Shown here: positions 7,389 to 13,883 of the stretch, piece after piece
Numbering within the stretch: the first letter of the stretch is position 1
Layout: every line of letters begins with the position of its first letter
DNA from: Chloroflexota bacterium
GTDB taxonomy: Bacteria; Chloroflexota; Anaerolineae; Promineifilales; Promineifilaceae
NCBI GenBank assembly: GCA_008501785.1
Contig: QQUD01000700.1
Location: forward strand, 1 to 14,468
Length of the DNA stretch: 14,468 nucleotides
Reading direction: 5' to 3'
Translations under genes and position numbers: made by a program
The notes under the pieces: generated by a model
What the model was told of the DNA's origin: nothing
Seen by the model: only the letters and a program-made list of their open reading frames with translations
Database searches by the model: none

Positions 7389-8051
7389 ATGATCTCTCAC
7401 GAAAACCCCATTCGCATTTTGGTTGTCGATGACCATCCCGTTGTGCGACGCGGCTTTACTTATCTCATTGAAACGAAACCCGAGCTTGAATTGGTGGGCG
7501 AAGCAGAAGATGGCCTGGAGGCTGTCGAAAAGGCACGTCAATTACAGCCCGACGTCATTCTGCTGGATTTGATCATGCCCAACATGGACGGATTAACAGC
7601 CATCGGCCACATTAAAGAAGATAACCCGGATGCCCGCATCTTAGTCATTACCAGCTTTGCCGATGATGAAAAAGTGTTCCCAGCCGTGAAAGCAGGGGCA
7701 ACTGGCTATTTGCTCAAAGACACATCACCCGATGCACTGCTCAAGGCCATTCATGATGTGTATCGGGGCGAATCATCGCTGCACCCCACCATTGCCCGTA
7801 AACTCATTCGTGAATTAAGCCAGCCCCAAGCACTGCCCCCCACAAAAGACCCCCTCACCAAACGAGAAATGAGCGTCCTGAGGTTGGTTGCGCGAGGCCT
7901 CTCCAATTCGGTGATTGCCGAGCAGCTTTCTATTAGTGAAGGCACCGTGCGCGTACACATTAGCCATATTTTAGGCAAGCTGCACCTGTCCAACAGAACG
8001 CAAATGGCGCTCTATGCCGTAAAAGAAGGTCTGATTGGTCCCGAAGAGTGA
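7389..8051 (+). CDS. NarL/FixJ-family response regulator with LuxR-type DNA-binding domain
   Basis: 220 aa. The receiver domain has DD at 14-15, phospho-acceptor Asp60 in VILLDLIMPNMDG, Thr88 and Lys110 (GYLLKD). The C-terminal domain about 150-215 has the LuxR/GerE signature (LTKREMSVLRLVARGLSNSVIAEQL is the recognition region, then ISEGTVRVHISHILGKL). The start is ATG 7389: GAGGA at 7376-7380, overlapping the stop of the preceding kinase, is 8 nt upstream. The frame is open further upstream to 7317, but that would overlap the kinase gene by 61 bp and has no SD. It is the likely output of the three-gene operon; targets are unknown, possibly including the repeats at 2441-2477. Confidence 0.96.
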   Translation: MISHENPIRILVVDDHPVVRRGFTYLIETKPELELVGEAEDGLEAVEKARQLQPDVILLDLIMPNMDGLTAIGHIKEDNPDARILVITSFADDEKVFPAVKAGATGYLLKDTSPDALLKAIHDVYRGESSLHPTIARKLIRELSQPQALPPTKDPLTKREMSVLRLVARGLSNSVIAEQLSISEGTVRVHISHILGKLHLSNRTQMALYAVKEGLIGPEE

Positions 8052-8173
8052 TGCTGCGTGACCCAGACTTGGACACAAGATATAATTTTCTGAATATTTA
8101 GAAGAGTTGATTTATCGAGACAGATCACACAACGAGTCAGGTTAATAAATAGGTAGAATGGTTTGTTTATGTT

Positions 8174-8193
8174 GAGATATTTAGAGATATTTA
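8174..8193. repeat. 10-bp tandem duplication across the hydrolase stop codon
   Basis: GAGATATTTA is repeated twice without a gap (8174-8183 and 8184-8193). On the - strand the second unit supplies the TAA stop of the metallo-beta-lactamase gene. The remaining 8052-8173 between the two convergent genes holds no recognisable gene and no clear terminator hairpin. Confidence 0.7.
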
Positions 8194-9083
8194 GCAGTAA
8201 CTCGTCCACATACACCGACTGGATTATCAAAGGAGGTGGTTATTCCTGTCTCGGAGATCTGAACTCCCATAGTCCCAGCACACTTTAACTGTTCCGATAC
8301 CACTAGTCCTGGGTAGCAGTTAGGAGTTGCCTGAGTACACCTGTAATGAATCTTCTGAGCGTCAAGAATTGCAAGGACTTCATTACGTGGGTGATTATAA
8401 GTGTTTTTTGTTCCAACCGAGATTGCTGCAAACACCGGGTTTATTGCATTAAGAATAGATTGAAGGGACCCATTTCCAGTCGCCTTGAAGTAAGCACCAT
8501 GATGTGGGAACTTTAAAATATCTGCTGATAAATCTACTCCTCGCTTAACAACTGCCGCCCACCCCTTTTTTCCTAAATCACCAGTCAAAAGCACTCGCTT
8601 GTCAGCATAGGTAACTCGAAGAAGCGTCGAAGCATCATTAGTATTCCCAGTTTTCCCTTTGCTTAATGCAACTATCATATCGGCTTCACTGGGGTGAAGC
8701 ACATCAATTTGAACATCCTGTAAGCCGATAGATGTTCCCGCAATTGCACCTAGAATTTGAAGATCATGTTTTTCGATCAGTTTTGCTAATCTACGCAGTA
8801 TCTTCCTTTGCTCAGTATGGTCTTGAATTAATTTCAAAGAATCAGGACTAAAGACAAAGGTCGTGTCAAGGTGGTTCTGTATCAAGCTGACGATATGAGA
8901 GCAGTGATCGTAATCAGAATGCGTCAAAATCGTAAATGGAACAGAATTTATTCGATTTATTTCGATAAACTCCTGTGCTGCATTTGTGAAACAGTCAACT
9001 ACAATCGCACTTTGCTTATCTGGTAACACTATAATCGTCGTGTCACCTTGACCAACATCTAAAAAATTCACATCTATTGTCAT
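8181..9083 (-). CDS. Stand-alone ComEC/Rec2-like metallo-beta-lactamase-fold hydrolase
   Basis: 300 aa, cytoplasmic (no signal peptide or membrane helix). It starts with FLDVGQGDTTII (7-18), the hallmark of the ComEC/Rec2 C-terminal domain family, and has the metal-binding motif THSDYDH (His55, Asp57, Asp59, His60), LLTGDL (Asp169), FPHHG (His194, His195) and NTYNHP (His231), so the metal centre looks intact. Members of this fold cleave phosphodiester or similar bonds; in ComEC the domain is thought to degrade one DNA strand. A C-terminal region holds CTQATPNC, KCAG and VCGR, five Cys in about 45 residues. It is the last gene of the cassette, 9 nt after the methyltransferase stop, with only a weak SD. 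I infer that it is the nuclease or effector partner of the methyltransferase. The exact substrate cannot be told from sequence. Confidence 0.88.
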   Translation of the reverse strand: MTIDVNFLDVGQGDTTIIVLPDKQSAIVVDCFTNAAQEFIEINRINSVPFTILTHSDYDHCSHIVSLIQNHLDTTFVFSPDSLKLIQDHTEQRKILRRLAKLIEKHDLQILGAIAGTSIGLQDVQIDVLHPSEADMIVALSKGKTGNTNDASTLLRVTYADKRVLLTGDLGKKGWAAVVKRGVDLSADILKFPHHGAYFKATGNGSLQSILNAINPVFAAISVGTKNTYNHPRNEVLAILDAQKIHYRCTQATPNCYPGLVVSEQLKCAGTMGVQISETGITTSFDNPVGVCGRVTAKYL

Positions 9084-9092
9084 ACTAATAGC

Positions 9093-11822
9093 TTATCCAA
9101 AACTGGTCTTTTCAGCCCAGGCACCTTTAATCTTCGCTAGTAAATCATCATTTGATAGGTATCCATATCCAGTAAGCTCGAAATCTAACCAAGCAAGCTG
9201 CTTAATAGAAGATTGGTCAGTTATCCTTCCTGATATAACAGCATCAAACATGGCATTTGGTGCTAACATCCAACCTGGCGCATTACTTGGAATCGGTATT
9301 TGGTATTTAACATTGTCTATCTCAATATGCATAGTATTAGTAGCTGGGTGAATGCTGATAACTGTTCCGCTTACTACCTGTTCATGATTTTTTTCATACT
9401 GAGGCAATAATTTACCTGTTTGGGGGGCAGAAAAAGGTAAATTGCTCCATTCAATGCCGGGTCTAGGACGAGGTGAAAGGTTAAACCAATTGTTGATTTC
9501 TACTTGCTGTTCAATCGTGAGTCCGTAAGCATCAAATACTATCTGGTCTAACTCTTTAACGATATTTCGCATGATTTTAAGGTCAGCGACAACTTGAGTG
9601 CCACGCTTTAATTCAGTTAACTTGTTGACAAGCATCTCAATCTGTTCGCGTTGTTCATCCGTAAACTTTGGGAAAGGTAGGTTATTAAGCAACCTATTAC
9701 TTACATCGCGTCCACCAGATTTTGAAGCATACCATGCATTAGCTACAGGGCTATTTAAAACCGCAGCTACCTGCTGTGATGTTACGCGATCTTTAATTGG
9801 GAACGAATAGTGAAAATTTTCCGTCGGAATTATTTTGTTCGTATCGACTGCCGCGAAAAATCGCCAACGACCACCGGCATTTCGTGTTGCATTCATGATC
9901 ACTTTGCTTGCGTGATCGAAGTGGCTTTCTGTTCGTGATCTTTCAAGTTCGCCTGGGTATTTTATGTAACAAATATCCTGTGATTTCCAGTTAATCCGAT
10001 AAGGTTCCAAAATCGCCTTAATATTTGTATACAATACTTTGCGGTTGTGCTCGACCGTTTTATCTTTGTGGAAATGAGTGGCACGGGCTTTACTTCCTGG
10101 TTTTACGCCATTCCAAATAGGAGCAACATCGCGTATCTTATTGAATTCACGATCCAGCTTATCCAATATAGAATCAATCGGAGAACTGGTCATCCGATAC
10201 TTTAAGTCCTGCATCCATTTAGATTGTGGCACAATGTAGGAAGAAGTTGGAATATCATCTTTTTGGAATTGAACTCTATCAGTTCCAACGATTTCATTTA
10301 TTCGAACGAAGCAGGGTCTTTTGCTATGGAGATTTTGAGGGATTTTCCTAGCTAAGATTACAGCAGTTGCACTTGACCATGTAGGGACTACCCCTTGATG
10401 TAAATGCCAAACTTCTAAAACACAACACTGGTCTAGGAGTTGCTGCCTTGCTGCAATTGAATGCGCAGCATCAAGCATTGTAAGGGGAAGAACAATTCCT
10501 AATAAACCTCCCTGTGGCAGTATATCAAGATATTTTTGAAGTATTGTTGCTGCTAATTGTTCTCTCTTTTTAATGCTTTTCTTTTGAAAAGGAGGGTTTG
10601 TGACAACTATATTAACTGTTGAATCTAATTGGTCAATTTGTATCTCAAGAAAATCACCATGTTCAATTTTCCAGCTATTGCCAGCGGGTAAATCATAATG
10701 GAGTAATGAGAGTTTTGCTACTTCTGTTGCAAAGCTGTCAATATCCATACCTATCAGATGACGAAGTAAATAATTATGTTTTTTTCTTAGGGGCCACTGA
10801 ACTGGTAGCAAGCTTTCCAAACGATCGTATGCTGATAACAAGAAATTCCCCGATCCACTTGACCCGTCAAAGACTGTACGATGTTCAGGTGCTAAATCTT
10901 CCAGAGGAAGCCTTTTTAGAATTCGCTCAGTCAAATGTCTTGGAGTATAAAATATCCCTAACGCTTGCTTTAACTCATCATCCACCAAAGTGTTTTCGTA
11001 GAAATAGGCAAGCATATCGTTTGTCAAGCTACGGAATGTAAAATCGCCGAGTAAACCAGTATAAAGCGCATCAAGTGTATCATTACCAACAACAGAAAGT
11101 ACGGCTTCTAACCCATGAAAATACGATTTATATCTAATTTTTAACGCTCTAAGAAGATGGAGAGGGTTTCGACTTTGCAAGTCTTCATAATCTATCAACT
11201 TGTCTTGTAAAATACGTGCTGCTAATACCCAGATTGCTAAGGTAGTAACTTCTGCTGGGTGTTTTTTTCTTATTGATTTCGGCACAGAAGCTATTGCAAA
11301 AGTAAACTGCTCGACCAGTGTTTTCTGCGTTGCTTGTCTTGCAAAAATTTCAAGCGATGGGTCTAATGCAAAAAAAGACATTTGATACCCAGCGCGTTTT
11401 GCTTTTAGAAGGAATTTTGGCTCCAGTTCGCGTTTGTGATGGAGTAAATTTTCGCGCAGCTTATCATAAGTCCAATGCTCAGATGGATGTACTTGCTTAT
11501 TCTCATCTGTGGGGACATAGGTGTAGCGTACGCCATCAGGCGAAACTAGTAGAACAATAGGGACACCAACATAACGGAGAGAGCCAATGATTTGGGCTTC
11601 CGTTCTATTGCTATCCACCCATTCAACTGCAATACACGCTGTAGATATATCTAGTCGGCTTGGGTCACCGAACGCTAAGGCATCAGCGATCCATTTTTTC
11701 CCGTTACCTTTAACAAACGCATATTCTTTTTCGACAACACCCAATGGATTCGAATAGCCAATCTCATTTTCAAGTAGACCAATCACTTGGTCAATTCTAT
11801 TGACGCGCTGTTCCATTATCAT
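9093..11822 (-). CDS. Large N6-adenine DNA methyltransferase (type IIG/IIL-like) with N-terminal accessory domain
   Basis: 909 aa. The N-terminal part (about 1-135) has a conserved-looking segment with LDISTACIAVEW (57-68). A helical region leads to the methyltransferase core: FYTP (291-294), SAM-binding motif I DGSSGSGNFLL (319-329, where DPACGSG is usual), GMDID (358-362), HGDFL (388-392) and the catalytic motif IV NPPF (409-412) of N6-adenine enzymes. Residues about 545-740 look like a target recognition domain of type I S or Eco57I style and end in NLPFPKFTDEQREQIEMLV followed by a coiled coil. The last about 100 residues are unassigned. It would methylate adenine in a specific DNA site and probably also recognise that site for a partner. 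ATG 11822 lies 2 nt after the RHH stop, with another ATG at 11816; neither has a clear SD, so coupling is likely. Confidence 0.9.
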   Translation of the reverse strand: MIMEQRVNRIDQVIGLLENEIGYSNPLGVVEKEYAFVKGNGKKWIADALAFGDPSRLDISTACIAVEWVDSNRTEAQIIGSLRYVGVPIVLLVSPDGVRYTYVPTDENKQVHPSEHWTYDKLRENLLHHKRELEPKFLLKAKRAGYQMSFFALDPSLEIFARQATQKTLVEQFTFAIASVPKSIRKKHPAEVTTLAIWVLAARILQDKLIDYEDLQSRNPLHLLRALKIRYKSYFHGLEAVLSVVGNDTLDALYTGLLGDFTFRSLTNDMLAYFYENTLVDDELKQALGIFYTPRHLTERILKRLPLEDLAPEHRTVFDGSSGSGNFLLSAYDRLESLLPVQWPLRKKHNYLLRHLIGMDIDSFATEVAKLSLLHYDLPAGNSWKIEHGDFLEIQIDQLDSTVNIVVTNPPFQKKSIKKREQLAATILQKYLDILPQGGLLGIVLPLTMLDAAHSIAARQQLLDQCCVLEVWHLHQGVVPTWSSATAVILARKIPQNLHSKRPCFVRINEIVGTDRVQFQKDDIPTSSYIVPQSKWMQDLKYRMTSSPIDSILDKLDREFNKIRDVAPIWNGVKPGSKARATHFHKDKTVEHNRKVLYTNIKAILEPYRINWKSQDICYIKYPGELERSRTESHFDHASKVIMNATRNAGGRWRFFAAVDTNKIIPTENFHYSFPIKDRVTSQQVAAVLNSPVANAWYASKSGGRDVSNRLLNNLPFPKFTDEQREQIEMLVNKLTELKRGTQVVADLKIMRNIVKELDQIVFDAYGLTIEQQVEINNWFNLSPRPRPGIEWSNLPFSAPQTGKLLPQYEKNHEQVVSGTVISIHPATNTMHIEIDNVKYQIPIPSNAPGWMLAPNAMFDAVISGRITDQSSIKQLAWLDFELTGYGYLSNDDLLAKIKGAWAEKTSFG

Positions 11823-11824
11823 GT

Positions 11825-12049
11825 TTATTCGGTTTTAGGCATTTTGCCCAATTGTTTGTCACTTTCTACAGATTTGACGTAACCCGCGTTGCGATATCCT
11901 ATTTCGAAATACCAAGCATGTTGAATACAACGGATTATGGCTTGGCTTCTATTAACTCCCCATTTCGCCCTTAAAGCAACCAGTTGTTCCAAGACGTCTC
12001 GTGGCGCTCGGAATGGGATTGGTGAATTTCCTTTGCTTGATTGGCTCAA
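11825..12049 (-). CDS. Small ribbon-helix-helix (CopG/Arc-like) transcriptional regulator
   Basis: A 74-aa protein from TTG 12049. The stretch PIPFRAPRDVLEQLVALRAKWG, then VNRSQAIIRCIQHAW, fits a ribbon-helix-helix fold: a short beta strand (IPFRAP) for the DNA groove, helix A and helix B with the typical NRSQAI turn. The start is uncertain because no ATG or GTG is available: TTG 12049 has GAGGT at about 5 nt spacing and is preferred, while TTG 12061 would add four residues without an SD. The methyltransferase gene begins 2 nt after its stop. A 31-bp palindrome lies 17-47 bp upstream of 12061, so autoregulation of the cassette, in the manner of restriction-modification controller proteins, is likely by inference. 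No toxin gene adjoins it, so an antitoxin role is less likely. Confidence 0.75.
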   Translation of the reverse strand: MSQSSKGNSPIPFRAPRDVLEQLVALRAKWGVNRSQAIIRCIQHAWYFEIGYRNAGYVKSVESDKQLGKMPKTE

Positions 12050-12077
12050 ATTATACCTCAATTTGATCAGGAATCTA

Positions 12078-12108
12078 TGTAATACAATAGTATTACTATT
12101 GTATTACA
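12078..12108. promoter_or_regulatory. Perfect 31-bp palindrome, candidate operator of the RHH regulator
   Basis: Positions 12078-12092 are the exact reverse complement of 12094-12108 around a single centre base, 12093. Within it GTAATAC (12079-12085), GTATTAC (12090-12096) and GTATTAC (12101-12107) are spaced exactly 11 bp apart, that is three GTAWTAC sites on one DNA face. It lies just upstream of the RHH gene (- strand). RHH dimers bind such short phased sites cooperatively. A perfect TATAAT occurs at 12055-12050 on the - strand but lacks a good -35 and overlaps the start codons. Confidence 0.75.
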
Positions 12109-12188
12109 ATAATGACTGTAAATCAATCACTATTAGGGGCAAACTTGCTACAAGGTCCAAGATTTAATAAATAAGGGAGGTCATTTTA

Positions 12189-12290
12189 TCACGATAAAAC
12201 AGCCGTGTTCTTTGGTTTCTGCAAAACCAAAAAGCACTTACTCAATTCAGCCTCAAACTCTTCTTTGGCCCAGCTACCAAACCGTGCCAT
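12189..12290 (-). pseudogene. Short ORF, possible N-terminal remnant of a small regulator
   Basis: 33 codons beginning MARFGSWAKEEFEAEL and ending in TGA. The composition looks like real protein (charged amphipathic helix), but there is no SD and it stops early. A faint likeness to the start of YerC/TrpR-like small proteins came to mind; it is too weak to name. It may equally be chance. Confidence 0.2.
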
Positions 12291-12392
12291 GATTTTGCTA
12301 GTGGAACAGTTAATTTAACCCGCACCGTTTGTCGGTCTAGTCGCCGTGTACGGGCAGGTCATACACTTGCTTTGGCAAAGTCGGAAGAATCG

Positions 12393-12432
12393 CGCCCTAA
12401 CAAAGCATAAACCGGACAGGGCTAGTTGGGCG
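12393..12432 (+). repeat. attC-like short inverted repeat
   Basis: CGCCC-T-AAC (12393-12401) pairs with GTTGGGCG (12425-12432), with one extra T in the left arm. The ends resemble the R'' (YAAC) and R' (GTTRRRY) core sites of integron cassette recombination sites, and AACAAAGC...AACCGGAC just inside the left arm resembles known attC left halves. At 40 nt it is shorter than ordinary attC sites and the inner L boxes do not pair, so it is at best a degenerate copy. Confidence 0.25.
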
Positions 12433-12506
12433 TTTTGATAATCTGAATAATTGACCCACTATGCCGGTTATGAGGGTGTTAGTTTGTAGAAAATTGGTGA
12501 GATTGA

Positions 12507-12572
12507 ATGAAAATTTCAGAAGCAGAAGTAAAGAATGCTGTGCTCCATCACTTACCAGGGAGTGAAATATAA
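12507..12572 (+). pseudogene. Short ORF with a good Shine-Dalgarno, possible gene start remnant
   Basis: 21 codons (MKISEAEVKNAVLHHLPGSE...) preceded by GGTGAG 5 nt before the ATG. The peptide looks like the beginning of a normal soluble protein cut off by TAA. No further coding follows in any frame before the reductase gene. Family not recognised. Confidence 0.22.
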
Positions 12573-12662
12573 GAAATTCGAGATCGTAACATCTGTAGTC
12601 GAACGCAGTACCAATTTCACACCAACGGCTTGGTGGTAAATTGGTTGTGTGTAGTTTGAGTA

Positions 12663-12672
12663 AACGGCCGTT
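12663..12672. repeat. Intergenic copy of the AACGGCCGTT decamer
   Basis: The exact decamer lies 26 bp beyond the 3' end of the reductase gene, inside a 12-bp perfect palindrome AAACGGCCGTTT (12662-12673). It shows that the motif is not limited to coding sequence and that DNA to the right of the AT-rich cassette again carries it. Confidence 0.7.
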
Positions 12673-12697
12673 TCTCTTTTTGTCTTGATTTCCCGAT

Positions 12698-13651
12698 TTA
12701 AAAATCCCACTTGATCCCAGTTTCTTTTTCCGACAAAGTCCAAAGCTTTTCTGCTACAGGTTTATCCAAGGCATGTGGTTCTATTACGCAATCACCAACC
12801 GGACCAACCCAGTCCATTAAGCCTGTAGGACCATAATAACCACGCTGGTCCAGGTTTTCTTCTGTGGCACACATGACTTCAGGATAGGAACCTTTTTCTG
12901 CTGATTGCACCAATGGAGACAGGGACATCAAACCGAAGGATATCCTGGTCATAAGATTACCGCTGGTTGTAATCAATGATGTGGCGGAGGAACCTGGGTG
13001 ACAGGCATAAACTTTTACATCGGTCTTGCCTGCTTTTTTCAATCTGTCCTGTAATTCATAGACACACATGAGCTGAGCTAATTTACTATGACAGTATGTA
13101 TTATTTTGGTGGTAGTTCTTATCCCAGTTCATATCGTCAAACTGGATTGTTTTGATGCCCATTTTATAACCTTCACTGCCTACAACCACGATACGTCCCT
13201 TCGATTCTTCAATTCGTGGGTAGAGCAAACCTTGTAGTAAGAAATGACCATAGTGGTTCACGCCAAGCTGGCTTTCAAAGCCGTCCACAGTGAACTGTTG
13301 CCTGGGCACTTGGGCGATGGCCCCGTTGCAGATGAGCGCATCGATACGAGAAATCTTCTTCAGTACCTCTTCTGCTGCTTTTCGTACAGAAGCCATTTCC
13401 GCCAGGTCCATACGTATAAATGACACGTCTGCATTGTTACCAAGCTTTTGTTTCAAAGCCGCGATGGCGTCTGCTGATTTTTGGGGGTTTCGGTTTAACA
13501 TCACCACTTTTGCCCCATTGGACAGAAGTATCTTCGATGCCTCAAATCCTGTACCGCTGTTAGCGCCGGTGATGAGGTATGTCTTGCCTGCGAGGGTGCT
13601 GAGTCGCTCCGGTGTCCAGCCTTTTGGTCCAAAATTGTTTTGAGTAGTCAT
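12698..13651 (-). CDS. NADP-type short-chain dehydrogenase/reductase
   Basis: 317 aa of the classical SDR fold. It has the dinucleotide-binding TGANSGTG (28-35), Arg54 after the second strand (NRNPQKS), which favours NADP(H), DL at 82-83 for adenine contact, CNGA (108-111, usually NNAG), Asn132, Ser159 (VVVGSEGY) and the catalytic pair Tyr186/Lys190 (YCHSK). Its layout is that of retinol dehydrogenase or light-dependent protochlorophyllide reductase-like SDRs of about 300 aa; I would not assign a substrate. The start is ATG 13651 with AAGGAG 8 nt upstream. It diverges from an AraC-family gene at 13884 across a 232-bp gap, which suggests regulation by it and a role in reducing aldehydes or ketones. 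Confidence 0.93.
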   Translation of the reverse strand: MTTQNNFGPKGWTPERLSTLAGKTYLITGANSGTGFEASKILLSNGAKVVMLNRNPQKSADAIAALKQKLGNNADVSFIRMDLAEMASVRKAAEEVLKKISRIDALICNGAIAQVPRQQFTVDGFESQLGVNHYGHFLLQGLLYPRIEESKGRIVVVGSEGYKMGIKTIQFDDMNWDKNYHQNNTYCHSKLAQLMCVYELQDRLKKAGKTDVKVYACHPGSSATSLITTSGNLMTRISFGLMSLSPLVQSAEKGSYPEVMCATEENLDQRGYYGPTGLMDWVGPVGDCVIEPHALDKPVAEKLWTLSEKETGIKWDF

Positions 13652-13848
13652 TGTTCAAACTCCTTGTTTTGCATGCTTAGCTGGAGTGCTGCTGGAATGA
13701 TTGTTGTTTTCCATTTTAATGCTCCTGCTAGCGACGGTTGTTTATTTATGCGACAGGTGTTTTTCCCGTCTGGAATAACTATAATTCTCAAAGTTGAGTA
13801 TATCTAGGCGAAATAATCACAAAAACATGCCTAATTGTATCATTATGG

Positions 13849-13877
13849 TTGAATTGTACGTTTTGTAATGCTACACT
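13849..13877 (+). promoter_or_regulatory. Candidate sigma-70 promoter for the AraC-family gene
   Basis: TTGAAT (13849-13854) and TACACT (13872-13877) are 17 bp apart, each matching four of six consensus bases. Transcription would start about 13883-13885, at the ATG itself. The rest of the divergent gap (13652-13848) is AT-rich with no other signal I can defend. Confidence 0.3.
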
Positions 13878-13883
13878 CGTTGC

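Larger units (their letters stand above)
12109..12697. other. Gene-poor spacer between the cassette and the reductase gene
   Basis: About 590 bp without a convincing gene. It holds two small AT-rich hairpins (TTTTATC at 12184-12190 pairing with GATAAAA at 12193-12199; TTTGGTTT at 12211-12218 pairing with AAACCAAA at 12224-12231), two very short ORFs, an attC-like inverted repeat at 12393-12432, and one exact AACGGCCGTT at 12663-12672. The patchwork of short open frames suggests remnants of lost genes next to an insertion boundary. Confidence 0.5.

Noticed and set aside
8012..8230. A 72-codon - strand frame across the convergent junction
   Set aside because: It overlaps the 3' ends of two well-supported genes in other frames and has no SD or family likeness.
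10619..11041. A 140-codon + strand frame
   Set aside because: It is fully antisense to the methyltransferase core that carries motifs I and IV.
11825..12061. RHH protein as an antitoxin of a toxin-antitoxin pair
   Set aside because: No toxin-sized gene adjoins it; the next gene is the methyltransferase, which it more likely regulates.
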